DNA of 64,000 nt from Phycisphaerae bacterium (GTDB lineage: Bacteria > Planctomycetota > Phycisphaerae > Phycisphaerales > UBA1924): positions 1 through 64,000 of the forward strand of contig JAEUIW010000003.1 of the NCBI GenBank assembly GCA_016794925.1, written 5' to 3'. Below the pieces are notes generated by a model. It was not told the origin of the DNA and did not search any database. It worked only from the letters and a program-made list of their open reading frames with translations. Within the stretch, counting starts at the first letter, position 1. Every line of letters starts with the position of its first letter. This document shows, in pieces, positions 1 through 8,651 of this stretch. Position numbers and translations under genes: made by a program.

Positions 1-377
1 ACGGCGCCGGGCCACGTCCGGGCGGTCCTGCTCGGCCGCGTGCAGCGACTTTTTTTGAAGGACAACTTGATCTTGTCCAGCGCACCCCACACCGACGACA
101 GGGCGCACACGACGCCCAGCCGCTCGCGCAGTTCCTTGAGGGTGGCGTCGGGCTGCTGGCGGACCAGTTCGGCCAGCAGCACCGGATCGATCTTCTGGAT
201 GCGCTTGCCGCCGGTGGGCAGCGGCCGCACGCGGCCCGTCTCGCGTCGGCACTGCTTGATGCGTCGGGCCCACGCGGGGCTCACCTGGAAGACCTGAGCG
301 ATCTGCTTGGTCTTCATCCCGCGGTCGTACGCCGCCAGAACGCGGTCCCGCAAGTCGTCCGAGTATGGTGCGGCCAT
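1..377 (-). CDS. IS630-family transposase, N-terminal part, with likely -1 programmed frameshift
   Basis: Transposase N-terminal region beginning MAAPYSDDLRDRVLAAYDRG, typical of the IS630 helix-turn-helix (about residues 1-60), followed by a second winged-helix-like segment. At 50-56 the minus strand reads seven A residues. Frame 0 runs into a basic nonsense tail (SRCTRPSRTA). Slipping back one base gives KKSLHAAEQDRPDVARRR, a typical IS630 continuation towards the DDE domain. Programmed -1 frameshifting at A6-A7 is known in this family, so this is read as normal expression, not decay. The catalytic domain lies outside the window, so activity cannot be judged. Confidence 0.75.
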   Translation of the reverse strand, partial: MAAPYSDDLRDRVLAAYDRGMKTKQIAQVFQVSPAWARRIKQCRRETGRVRPLPTGGKRIQKIDPVLLAELVRQQPDATLKELRERLGVVCALSSVWGALDKIKLSFKKSRCTRPSRTARTWPGA

Positions 378-492
378 GCACGTCCTTCCCGGGCCGATTC
401 CACCGGCCCGGACGCACCATACCGACCCGGACCAAAACGCGCAATGCCTGACATGCGCCGTACCGCGCTAGAAATGAACCGAAACCGCTCTA
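1..492 (-). mobile_element. IS630-family insertion sequence, one end (partial)
   Basis: The element carries an IS630-type transposase start reading off the left edge of the window. About 115 bases of non-coding sequence lie between its start codon and the presumed terminus at the TA dinucleotide 491-492. IS630/mariner elements insert at and duplicate TA, often within CTAG, and the boundary here reads CTAG on the minus strand. Only one end is visible, so the terminal inverted repeat and the TA duplication cannot be confirmed. The terminus coincides with the nrfA stop codon. Confidence 0.7.
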
Positions 493-2016
493 GCGAGGAG
501 GCGCCGGCGACGGTTGCCGGGGCTGCGCGGACTTGAACAGCGCAATCTGGCCTTGCCGGGCATAATCGGCGGCCTCGCCCAGGATGCGCAGAGCCTCGCC
601 GGGGGCGTGGAATCCCATCGAGTTCTCGGCGTTGAGGAAGTCCGTTCGGAACTGCGCCTTGCGCTGGAAGTCGCGGGCCTCGCGGAGCTGCTCGTCGGTG
701 GCGCCGGCGTCCTTGGCGGCCTTGATGTCCTTGATCAGATCAACCACCGCGATCTCCGCGCGGTCGAGCTGGGCCTTGGTTCGGGACTGGATGATGTCGA
801 CACGATCCTTGATTTCGCTCTCGGTGTAGTTGTGGCAGGTCTGGCAGGCGCGGGCGACGTTCAGGAGCGGGCTCCTGACCTGGTGGTCGCTGATCTTGAT
901 GGCGCCCTGGCGGGTGTAGGGCATGTGGCAGTCGGCGCAGCTCACTCCGCTGCGGGCGTGGATGCCCTGGCTCCAGAGCTCGAACTCGGGGTGCTGGGCT
1001 TTGAGGACCTTGGCGCCCGAGTCGGCATGGGTCCAGTCGGCCCAGCCGACCTCGTTGTAATACGCCTCAATCTGATCGATCTTCAGGCCCTTGTGCCAGG
1101 GAAATGTCAGGCGCTTCTGCTCACCTTTGAAGTAGTACTCGACGTGGCACTGGCCGCACGCCATCGAGCGCATCTCCTGCCGATTGGCGAGCGTGTTGGG
1201 GTCGTAGGGCGTGGCCCGGCTGGTCCTGCGCCACTGCGCGATGCTGGGAAGGTGCGGGACGGGGTCGTCGGACCCGGCCAGGGCGCGGATTCCCTCGAGG
1301 AACGCGGGCTTGGTGATCCGGAGGGCCATGCTCGCGGGATCGTGGCAGTCCAGGCACGTGACGGGGTGCGACACCAGCTGCGTGGCGTCGGAGTATTTCA
1401 TCGCGTTGACGTGCTCGAAGCCCTTGAACAGCTGAGCCTGGCCCGATTCGGAGTTGAGGGGATCCTGGAGCGTGCCCGGCGCGCCCTGCTTGATTCCGGA
1501 CTCGCGGAACGCGACGACGTTCGAGGCGTGACAGTTCAGGCATGCGCCGGGCTGGGGGCGTTGCTTGACGCGTTCGGTGTCGCGCTGGTCGTCGAGCATG
1601 AAGGCATGGCCGCGACGCTCGCGGTAGTCGATCGCGAATGCGTACCCGTTGAAGATGGTGCGGAGCCGGGGATCGGCTTCGAGTTTGGATTCAGCCTTGG
1701 CGCGGGGGGGCTCCCCGGCACCCCCGCCACGCACGGGCATCGCCTCGCTGCCGCCGAAGCGCGTGCTCTGGTTGTCGGCGGTGCGCATGTACCCGTCGTA
1801 GTGGCTGGGGAAGTTCTTGCCCCACTCGGCCGGGTCGATGGTGGTTTCGGTGAGGTCGGCGATCTTGAGGAAGGGGTGCTGGGCCTCGCGTTTCCGCTCG
1901 CTGATGTTCTGCAGCAGCAGGAGGCCCCCGATGGTCGCGGCGGAGGCGGCGATCGCGGTGAGCCACAGTCCCAGGGCTCGGGATCTGGCGGGCGCGGGTC
2001 TGGGTTCGTCGGGCAT
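490..2016 (-). CDS. nrfA: Ammonia-forming cytochrome c nitrite reductase NrfA
   Basis: Pentaheme periplasmic enzyme reducing nitrite to ammonium with six electrons. The protein is 508 residues with an N-terminal membrane segment (about 13-36) that may be a signal anchor. Five CxxCH sites are visible at 159-163, 221-225, 287-291, 360-364 and 391-395. The active-site heme is CLNCH, where most NrfA have CxxCK; CxxCH variants are known, for example in Campylobacter. The CGQCHVEYYF segment supplies the catalytic Tyr, GIHA (His353) the catalytic His, and Arg134/135 lie in the expected place. The start at 2016 follows a GGAGG site and lies 35 bases after the nrfH stop. The stop codon TAG falls on the IS630 terminus and the last residues (PRQPSPAPPR) are low-complexity, so the native 3' end may be altered. 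Confidence 0.93.
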   Translation of the reverse strand: MPDEPRPAPARSRALGLWLTAIAASAATIGGLLLLQNISERKREAQHPFLKIADLTETTIDPAEWGKNFPSHYDGYMRTADNQSTRFGGSEAMPVRGGGAGEPPRAKAESKLEADPRLRTIFNGYAFAIDYRERRGHAFMLDDQRDTERVKQRPQPGACLNCHASNVVAFRESGIKQGAPGTLQDPLNSESGQAQLFKGFEHVNAMKYSDATQLVSHPVTCLDCHDPASMALRITKPAFLEGIRALAGSDDPVPHLPSIAQWRRTSRATPYDPNTLANRQEMRSMACGQCHVEYYFKGEQKRLTFPWHKGLKIDQIEAYYNEVGWADWTHADSGAKVLKAQHPEFELWSQGIHARSGVSCADCHMPYTRQGAIKISDHQVRSPLLNVARACQTCHNYTESEIKDRVDIIQSRTKAQLDRAEIAVVDLIKDIKAAKDAGATDEQLREARDFQRKAQFRTDFLNAENSMGFHAPGEALRILGEAADYARQGQIALFKSAQPRQPSPAPPR

Positions 2017-2051
2017 GGATCGCCTCCGGTGGATGTCTCGGATCGGGCAAG

Positions 2052-2573
2052 CTACTTCTGAAAACCGTGCCCCGCGCTGACGTGGCATCGGACGCAACTG
2101 ATGCCGGTATCGCCCTGGGCCCCGCGCGACGCGTGCGCGGCTCCGCCGATGATCGCGCTCACTTTCGTCTCGTGGCAGCGGACGCAGTTGGCCTCAACGT
2201 CGGCGAGGCTGCGCGCGGTGATCTGGATGGGCTCGTGGAAATTCTGAAGCGTGAACGCCTTGCTGTGGTTCCAGCCGTGGATGCCCTTGGCGAGCAGCTT
2301 GCCCACCGGATCATGCGGCACGTGACAGTCGTTGCAGGTGGCGACGCTCTTGTGCGGGCCGTGCAGCCAGCCGTCGTGGTAGGGCTGCATGACGTGGCAG
2401 TTGGTGCAGGCCTTGGGGTCGTTGGAGAGATACGAGGTGCCCTGCGCATAGTGGAAGGTGAATGCGCCGACACCCATGGCCGTTCCGATGAGCGTGGCCG
2501 CGGCCAATCCCGCGGCGGAGCCGCGAGTCAGGTTGCCGAGTCGTTTCCGGATGGCTTTGTCCTTCGTGTTCAA
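2052..2573 (-). CDS. nrfH: NrfH-type tetraheme quinol dehydrogenase subunit
   Basis: Membrane-anchored NapC/NirT-family cytochrome that passes electrons from menaquinol to NrfA. It is 173 residues with one N-terminal membrane helix (about 20-42) and four heme sites, CTNCH 56-60, CNDCH 80-84, CVRCH 130-134 and CVRCH 160-164. The first is followed by Val-Met, as in NrfH where that Met ligates heme 1. Upstream of nrfA on the same strand, it forms the usual nrfHA pair. The start must be the TTG at 2573, since an in-frame stop lies four codons upstream and no nearby ATG precedes the membrane helix. No clear Shine-Dalgarno is visible. Confidence 0.92.
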   Translation of the reverse strand: MNTKDKAIRKRLGNLTRGSAAGLAAATLIGTAMGVGAFTFHYAQGTSYLSNDPKACTNCHVMQPYHDGWLHGPHKSVATCNDCHVPHDPVGKLLAKGIHGWNHSKAFTLQNFHEPIQITARSLADVEANCVRCHETKVSAIIGGAAHASRGAQGDTGISCVRCHVSAGHGFQK

Positions 2574-2722
2574 TTGAGTGTAGTATTATCCGATATTGAT
2601 CCGCAAGCAGGCCGCCGCGTTGTGCCGATCCGGATTTGGAAGCGCGTGGCGTCGCGTCCGAAGCCGGTATAGTCACAGGCGAGCGGCATCGGGTCAGGCC
2701 GCCGTGTTCAGGAGGGCGCGGG

Positions 2723-3694
2723 ATGCGCACGGATATCCGGTACAACAACGTGATCGACTCGGAGGAGGCGCGGATCGCGCAGGCCGCGGCGGACGCGGCA
2801 CCGAGCCTGCACGCCGGTGACATCGACGCGGACCGGTTCTACATCACCCAGCACTACCACAAATACACGCGCGAGAACCACGATGTGTGGCGGGAGATGT
2901 TCACCCGACGGTGGACGGTGCTCGAGCAGCAAGTGAGCCGACAGTTCATCGAGGGGATGCGGATCCTGCGGCTGTCCGGGGATCGGATCCCCCTTCTGGA
3001 CGACTGGACGGCGGATCGCGATCTTGAGATCGCTGGCGGAACGCGGGTGCCCAAGGGCACGACGCTGGACGGGATCAACAAGTTCCTGAAGGCGCAGAGC
3101 AGTTGGGCCAGCTACGGGGTGCCGGGGTACCTCCCGGCCAAGGCGTTCTTCGCCTGCCTGGCGCAGCGGGAGTTCCCAACGACCGTGCTGATCCGCCCGC
3201 GCGAGGTGATGGACTACCTTCCCGAGCCGGACATCTTCCATGACGTGTTCGGGCACGTGCCGCTGCACGCCCTGCGGGTGTTCGCGGATTTCCTCCAGAC
3301 GTACGGTCGGGCGGCGCTGCTCTGCGACGATGAGCGGCACGTGAAGCGGCTCGGTCGGCTGTTCTGGTTTACGGTCGAGTTCGGGCTGATTCGAGAGGAC
3401 GGGCGCATCAAGGTGTACGGCTCGGGGCTGGTGAGCAGCCACGCCGAGAGCGAGTACTCGCTCAAGGGTGAGTGGGAGAAGCGGGGGCGCGGCGCGCCCG
3501 ATTGCACGCCGCGGGAGACCCCCGAATATCGCCCGTTCGACATGGACCGGGTGTGCGAGACGGACTTCGAGATCGATCACTTCCAGCCCATCTACTACGT
3601 GCTGGAGAGCTTTGAGCAGCTCCGTGACGCCATGAACCGTTACGCGGAGGAAGTCATCGGCGCGGGCGCGCTCGAGAAGGTCTGGGCGCGGTGA
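2723..3694 (+). CDS. phhA: Phenylalanine-4-hydroxylase (biopterin-dependent)
   Basis: Converts phenylalanine to tyrosine using tetrahydropterin and O2 at a mononuclear non-heme iron. The 323-residue protein has the catalytic aromatic amino acid hydroxylase domain. The iron ligands are His173 and His178 in PDIFHDVFGHVPL and Glu219 in FWFTVEFGL; the KFLKAQSSWASYGVPGYLP and HAESEYSL segments also match the family. The ATG at 2723 is chosen because AGGAGGG precedes it at 2710 and the extra upstream residues look non-coding. It diverges from nrfH across 149 bases. The bacterial form lacks the ACT regulatory domain of mammalian enzymes. Tryptophan hydroxylase activity is less likely but cannot be excluded by eye. 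Confidence 0.93.
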   Translation: MRTDIRYNNVIDSEEARIAQAAADAAPSLHAGDIDADRFYITQHYHKYTRENHDVWREMFTRRWTVLEQQVSRQFIEGMRILRLSGDRIPLLDDWTADRDLEIAGGTRVPKGTTLDGINKFLKAQSSWASYGVPGYLPAKAFFACLAQREFPTTVLIRPREVMDYLPEPDIFHDVFGHVPLHALRVFADFLQTYGRAALLCDDERHVKRLGRLFWFTVEFGLIREDGRIKVYGSGLVSSHAESEYSLKGEWEKRGRGAPDCTPRETPEYRPFDMDRVCETDFEIDHFQPIYYVLESFEQLRDAMNRYAEEVIGAGALEKVWAR

Positions 3695-3706
3695 GGGAGC
3701 GTCGCC

Positions 3707-5002
3707 GTGGGGCGAACGGCTGCGGTGCGGTGGACGCGGGACCGGCTGCGTGAGGCGGCGGTGGTGGGGTTCGTCGCGACGGCAGGGATTGTGCCGTCGT
3801 GCACAAGTCGCAACGGAATACCGGACGCTGCGATCGCGCACGGGCCCGGCGGCGTGAACCCGGACGGATCCTGGACGTTGGCGCTGACCCGCGAGGTGGG
3901 GCTGACCGGCGCGGACGGATGCGCTTCGGTGGAGCTGCCCGGGGGACGACGGTTGTGGTTGTTCGCGGATTCGATCATCGGCTCCACGATGAACGGTCGG
4001 CACGGCCCCGGTTCGGTCATCGTGCGGAATGCCATCGCGGTCGAAGAGAACCGAGTCGGGGACCACGAGCGGGGCACGGCTCCGGCGGAGGGCTCCGTCT
4101 CCTTCTGGCGCGGCGATCCTCCGGCGCCCGGGGCTGATCTGGAGTTGGAACAGCCCGCTTTCTTGCAACCGACGCCCGGGGGGGCTGCGCGCTGGTGCTG
4201 GCCGGCGGGCGGCGCCGCGTTGGTGCGGGGAGGGGTGGGGGGGGAGAGTGGGCAACGGCTCGTGATGTTCTACCACGACATGGCGCGGCGCAGCGAAAAA
4301 GCCACGGACGGGATCTGGGATTTCCGGATGGTGGGGACACGGCTCGCGGTGGTGGACAACCCCGCCGCGGATCCGGGAACATGGAGCGTGGGGCAGATCG
4401 AACTGCGTCAGCAATCGCCGCCGCCGGCGCGGCAGTTGAGCTGGGGAAATTCGGTTCTGGTGGATGGCGCGGAGCTGCTGATCTACGGCCTTGATTCGAC
4501 AGAGTTACGAAACAAGCGTGCGATCATCGCACGCGTCCACGCGGATCGGGTGCACGCGTACTCGGCGTGGCGTTTCTTCGCGGGCGATCGGAATGGAACG
4601 CCATCGTGGAGCGCGAACGATTCGGACGCCGTCTCGGTGGCCGAGGGAGTGAGTGACGAGTTCAGTGTTCACCGGCTGGAGCGCGTGCCGAACACGGGAC
4701 GCGAACGCTGGGTGATGGTGCACATGGAGGCCAATTTGGGACGGCGGGTCATGCTTCGGGTGGGTGCGGGCGCGGTCGGGCCGTGGGGTGAGAGTGTGGC
4801 GGTGTACGAGGCCCCGGAGCCCGCATCGGATCGACGGATCTTCGTGTACGGAGCGAAGGGACACCCCGGAGCGTCACGCGAGGGGGAGCTTCTCGTGAGC
4901 TACTGCGTGAACAGCACCGACTTCTGGCACATGCTGTCGGACGTGCGCATCTACAGACCGCGGTTCCTGCGGTTGTCGACCGCGAGCCTGCTCAACGAGT
5001 GA
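3707..5002 (+). CDS. Secreted DUF4185/DUF5005-like beta-propeller protein
   Basis: Protein of 431 residues not recognised with certainty. The N-terminus has a hydrophobic stretch (about 17-31) ending VPSC, so it may be an exported lipoprotein. Recurrent motifs such as WLFADSIIG, VIVRNAIAV, LSWGNSVLVDG, LIYGLDS and ELLVSYCVNSTDFW fit the DUF4185/DUF5005 group of five-bladed propeller proteins related in fold to glycoside hydrolase families 43 and 32. Catalytic residues cannot be assigned. The GTG start at 3707 is preceded by GAGGGAG, 12 bases after phhA, so the two may be co-transcribed though no functional link is evident. Confidence 0.6.
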   Translation: MGRTAAVRWTRDRLREAAVVGFVATAGIVPSCTSRNGIPDAAIAHGPGGVNPDGSWTLALTREVGLTGADGCASVELPGGRRLWLFADSIIGSTMNGRHGPGSVIVRNAIAVEENRVGDHERGTAPAEGSVSFWRGDPPAPGADLELEQPAFLQPTPGGAARWCWPAGGAALVRGGVGGESGQRLVMFYHDMARRSEKATDGIWDFRMVGTRLAVVDNPAADPGTWSVGQIELRQQSPPPARQLSWGNSVLVDGAELLIYGLDSTELRNKRAIIARVHADRVHAYSAWRFFAGDRNGTPSWSANDSDAVSVAEGVSDEFSVHRLERVPNTGRERWVMVHMEANLGRRVMLRVGAGAVGPWGESVAVYEAPEPASDRRIFVYGAKGHPGASREGELLVSYCVNSTDFWHMLSDVRIYRPRFLRLSTASLLNE

Positions 5003-6241
5003 ATTTGGACGCGATCGGAAGCAGGCCCCGCGCTGCACGCACGCGAGCGAGAGCGATTCAACCGTCACCCCCTATTTGTGTTGCGTTGCCCTCAGCATGG
5101 CTGAGTCCACGCCAGTGGAGGCGTTCGTCGGCGAAGATCGCCCCTGCAACTGGTGCTCCTCCAAGCGTCGGGGACTGACGAGTTCCGGGAAGCGCGGCTC
5201 GCACGTGGTCGATTCACTCACTGCGGGGGATCCAGCTGCGGTACGCCACGCCAGAGTATCTGCATTCGATCAGGAAGGGGTTGTCGATCGAGATGAACTG
5301 CGTTTTTCAACGACCGTGTGTGTCGTTGTGTCGACGCTGTTGGGTTTGTACGATGGAGCAATCGGTCTATCGCCGTCCCATGACGCGCTCGGGGTAAGCG
5401 TTCCGCAAACCGGATTGCGGTTCTCGCGAACAGCGGATACGGGCGGTACATGGTTCCAGACCCCGGTTTTGTGGGGACCGGACGCCCGGATTCGGCTCGC
5501 GCCGTACGGCGCGTGACTCTTGGGGTGAACCTCAGGATCGTCTTGGCCATGCTCGCGGTGCGTTTGGCACCCACGGGATGGGCCCTGCGGGCGCTCACAG
5601 CCACGGTTGTGATGGGCCTACCTGGACTCGGTGTCACGTTAACGCAAATGGTTTCGATGCGGCATGACACGATGGGAATCGGCACCCGGGGCGCCCGGCG
5701 TGCTCATCGTCCTCCGCGCCGCAAGGGACCGTTGGCTGCTGCTGGTTGTGTTCGTGGTGCTGCCTCCGGTGCGGCTCTCTGGGCCGCTGATGGCCCCGGT
5801 GAGGTACTGGAACCCGCTGGATCGGGTGCGGAAGCACGTGCGGTTGATCGTGGCGCGCGGCGTGCCGGCGGAACAGCCGCGGAAGCTGGGGTGCGCGTAC
5901 GCGACCGGGCGAGCGGAGCCGCGGCCGCTGCCGGTCCGCGCTCGGGTCGGCGAGTTCTCCGGCGGGCGCCCTTGCTCTCGGCGCGATTTCGGTTATTGTT
6001 TACGCACGGTCTTGAAGCGGTCGTCGTCACGGCGGGCCCCACGGGGCGTGCGGACACCGAGGCGGCGACTCAGCAGCACCGCGCCGGGAACCTGAGACCA
6101 AGCCGGCGCCGGGGTCGGGGTTGAGCGAGCAAAGCGTGCGGAGGGATCGGTCGCGGGGGGCTTGCGCCCTTTCTCGTCGCCTTTCTCTTGCGTGCCGCGC
6201 GAGCGAAATCGACTCATCCCTCGCGACGAACAGAACCAGAC
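5003..6241 (+). other. 1.2 kb stretch without a recognisable gene
   Basis: Several overlapping open frames exist on both strands but none shows a family I recognise, a convincing start site or consistent codon character. Part of it is clearly less GC-rich than the flanks; bases 5281-5340 contain 30 G or C in 60. A hydrophobic fragment can be read near 5530-5680 (+), and another hydrophobic fragment in a different frame near 5690-5790, which could be the remains of a frameshifted membrane protein. The final 120 bases form the leader of speA, pyrimidine-rich and without an evident Shine-Dalgarno. No tRNA or terminator was seen. Confidence 0.5.
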
Positions 6242-8245
6242 ATGGCGACGCTCACCACCACCAAGAACACGTTTCTGCATGGTCGCTGGACCGCCGAAGA
6301 ATCCGCGCGACTGTACGGCATCGCCGACTGGAGCAAGGGTTACGTCGGTGTGAACGCCCAAGGCAACTTGACCGTTCATCCGACGAAGGACCTGTCCAAG
6401 CGCGTCGACCTGCACGAGGTGGTGCAGGGGCTGAAGGCGCGGGGTATCCACACCCCGGTGCTGCTGCGGTTCAACGACATCCTGGAGCACCGCCTGCGTG
6501 AGATCCGCAAGGCGTTTGACGATGCGATGGTCGAGCAGCAGTACGGCGGCGGGTATTCGTGCGTGTACCCCATCAAGGTGAACCAGCAGCGGCATGTGTG
6601 CGAGCACCTCGCGTCGCTCGCCGTGGAATTGGGTTTCGGGCTGGAGGCGGGCTCGAAGCCGGAATTGCTGGCGGTGCTGGGTCTCTCCGCCGCGGCGGGC
6701 GGGCCGGGCGTCAACGGGATGCCGATCATCTGCAACGGCTTCAAGGACTCGGAATTCATCGAGACGGTGATCCTGGCGACCAAGCTGGGCCGGAACATCA
6801 TCCCGGTGGTGGAGAAATTCAGCGAGCTCGAGCTGATCGTCAAGCACGCCAAGGCGTACAACGTGCGGCCCAAGATCGGCGTGCGGGTGAAGCTCTCCAG
6901 CCGGGGGGCGGGGCGTTGGGAATCGTCGGCAGGGGCACGCTCGAAATTCGGCCTGTTCATCTCGGAAGTGCTGCAGGCCGTGGAGTACCTGAAGAAGCAC
7001 GGGATGCTCGACTGTCTGAACTTGGTGCACTGCCACGTCGGTTCGCAGCTGTACGACATCCGCGTGCTGAAGAACGCGATCAACGAGCTCACGCACATCT
7101 ACACGGAGCTGGTGCGGCTGGGCGCGGGCCTGACGATGCTCGACATCGGCGGCGGGATGGGCGTTGATTATGACGGCAGCCAATCGGCCTGGAGTTCGTC
7201 GATCAACTATTCGGTGCAGGAGTACGCCGCGGACGTCGTGTACCGCATCAAGAGCGTGTGCGACGACGCCAAGGTGCCGCACCCGATGATCCTCTCGGAA
7301 TCCGGCCGGGCGATGGTGGCCTACTCATCGGTGCTGGTGCTGGACGTGCTGGGCACGAGCCGGTTCGAGGCGGATCCCGGTCTCCCCGCCATCGAGGCGC
7401 TGCTGGGTTCGGAGGCGGGGCCCACGGGTGAGATCCCGCAGCCGGTGCTGGACCTGCTCGACGCGTACAAGAACCTCACCGATCGGAATCTGCTCGAAGC
7501 GTACCACGACGCGACACAGGCCCGCGACGAGGCGATGAGCCTTTTCTCGCTCGGCTACATGTCGCTGCCCATGCGCGCCGCCGCGGAAAAGCTGTTCTGG
7601 GCGATCGGGCACAAGATCCTGGAGAAGGCCGCCAAGCGGGGCGAGTTGCCCGACGAGTTCGAGAACCTCCCCGAGCTGCTCAGCGACAACTACTTCTGCA
7701 ATTTTTCGCTGTTCCAATCGATGCCGGATTCGTGGGCCATCGACCAGCTCTTTCCCATTGTTCCCGTCCACCGACTCAACGAAGAGCCGACCCGGCGCGG
7801 CGTGCTGTGCGACATCACCTGTGACTCGGACGGGAAGATCGACCACTTCGTGGATAAGCGCGTGGACAAGAAAGCGCTGGAGCTCCACGAGGTCCGGGAG
7901 CTGCCGGGCGAGGCGGCCGGCGTGGAGCCGTATTACCTCGCGGTGTTCCTGCTCGGTGCGTACCAGGAGATCCTCGGTGACCTTCACAACCTGCTCGGCG
8001 ACACGCACGCCGTGCACATCTCCATGGACCAGCAGGGACACTGGACGATCGATGAGGTGATCGAAGGGGACACCGTTGAGGAGGTGTTGGCGTACGTGCA
8101 GTACGACATCGCGGACATGAAGCGGGCCATGCGGCAGGATGTCGAGGCCGCGTGCCGTCAGGGACGCCTGACCCTCCCCGAGGGAAAGAGCCTGCTGAAA
8201 TTCTACGACGACGGTCTCGAGGGTTACACCTACCTTGAGGAATAG
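6242..8245 (+). CDS. speA: Biosynthetic arginine decarboxylase SpeA
   Basis: PLP enzyme of fold type III converting arginine to agmatine, the first step of the agmatine route to putrescine and other polyamines. The 667-residue length suits the family. The PLP lysine is Lys112 in SCVYPIKVNQ, followed by the glycine-rich LDIGGGMGVDYDG loop and the active-site cysteine region at 523-527 (CDITCDSDG). The ATG at 6242 is chosen because it begins the conserved N-terminus (SARLYGIADWSKGYVGVN). No ribosome-binding site is obvious. It stands alone, with a convergent ferredoxin gene 28 bases downstream. Confidence 0.95.
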   Translation: MATLTTTKNTFLHGRWTAEESARLYGIADWSKGYVGVNAQGNLTVHPTKDLSKRVDLHEVVQGLKARGIHTPVLLRFNDILEHRLREIRKAFDDAMVEQQYGGGYSCVYPIKVNQQRHVCEHLASLAVELGFGLEAGSKPELLAVLGLSAAAGGPGVNGMPIICNGFKDSEFIETVILATKLGRNIIPVVEKFSELELIVKHAKAYNVRPKIGVRVKLSSRGAGRWESSAGARSKFGLFISEVLQAVEYLKKHGMLDCLNLVHCHVGSQLYDIRVLKNAINELTHIYTELVRLGAGLTMLDIGGGMGVDYDGSQSAWSSSINYSVQEYAADVVYRIKSVCDDAKVPHPMILSESGRAMVAYSSVLVLDVLGTSRFEADPGLPAIEALLGSEAGPTGEIPQPVLDLLDAYKNLTDRNLLEAYHDATQARDEAMSLFSLGYMSLPMRAAAEKLFWAIGHKILEKAAKRGELPDEFENLPELLSDNYFCNFSLFQSMPDSWAIDQLFPIVPVHRLNEEPTRRGVLCDITCDSDGKIDHFVDKRVDKKALELHEVRELPGEAAGVEPYYLAVFLLGAYQEILGDLHNLLGDTHAVHISMDQQGHWTIDEVIEGDTVEEVLAYVQYDIADMKRAMRQDVEAACRQGRLTLPEGKSLLKFYDDGLEGYTYLEE

Positions 8246-8273
8246 GCCCGCGACCAGGTCCCCGGGCCGATGA

Positions 8274-8651
8274 TCACGACCCGCCCGGCGCGGCATCGGG
8301 GTGTGATCCCGTTCGGTTTTCCCGCGGGAGTTCGGCGCCCATGCACGCTCGTACGACGTGCTCGTCCCGCACCGCGGTCGCCTGATAGCCCAGCCGCGCG
8401 TTCGCGTAGCGCTCGGGAGATACAAAGAGTGTGGGAGTCTGGGCTCGGGCGTGCTGGTCGTGCAGGTGCCGAAGAAACGGAACGCACCATCGGCAGCCGG
8501 TGCCCGCCCCCAGGCAGTCCGAGATCAGGCTCGCGACGGCGGGGTTCTCGCGCGCCAGAAATGTGCGGATCTTGCGGAGCGAGACGTGGAAGCACAGGCA
8601 CACGTCCTCGTCCGGGTCCATGCCATCGGGTTTTCGGACGGGCTCGTTCAT
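8274..8651 (-). CDS. BFD-type [2Fe-2S] ferredoxin-like protein
   Basis: The region around residues 18-62 matches the bacterioferritin-associated ferredoxin fold: Cys18-x-Cys20 and Cys53-x2-Cys56, with the text VCLCFHVS and GTGCRWCVPFL. These cysteines ligate one [2Fe-2S] cluster. Classical Bfd proteins are about 65 residues; this one is 125, with a roughly 60-residue C-terminal extension of no recognisable type. Bfd normally releases iron from bacterioferritin, but BFD domains also occur in nitrite reductases and other redox enzymes, and no bacterioferritin gene is nearby. The start at 8651 has a GGGGGCGA stretch upstream; an earlier in-frame ATG at 8687 has none. Confidence 0.72.
   Translation of the reverse strand: MNEPVRKPDGMDPDEDVCLCFHVSLRKIRTFLARENPAVASLISDCLGAGTGCRWCVPFLRHLHDQHARAQTPTLFVSPERYANARLGYQATAVRDEHVVRACMGAELPRENRTGSHPDAAPGGS

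Noticed and set aside
514-2061. Long plus-strand open frame opposite nrfA
   Set aside because: It mirrors the GC-rich codon pattern of nrfA, whose five heme motifs are unambiguous; the plus-strand product is Val/Gly/Ala-rich with no family resemblance.
2584-2605. FNR-like box upstream of nrfH
   Set aside because: Only one half of the TTGAT-N4-ATCAA consensus is matched; too weak to call.
5076-5685. Two overlapping open frames on opposite strands in the cryptic stretch
   Set aside because: Neither has a ribosome site, family match or codon bias like neighbouring genes, so neither is listed as a gene.
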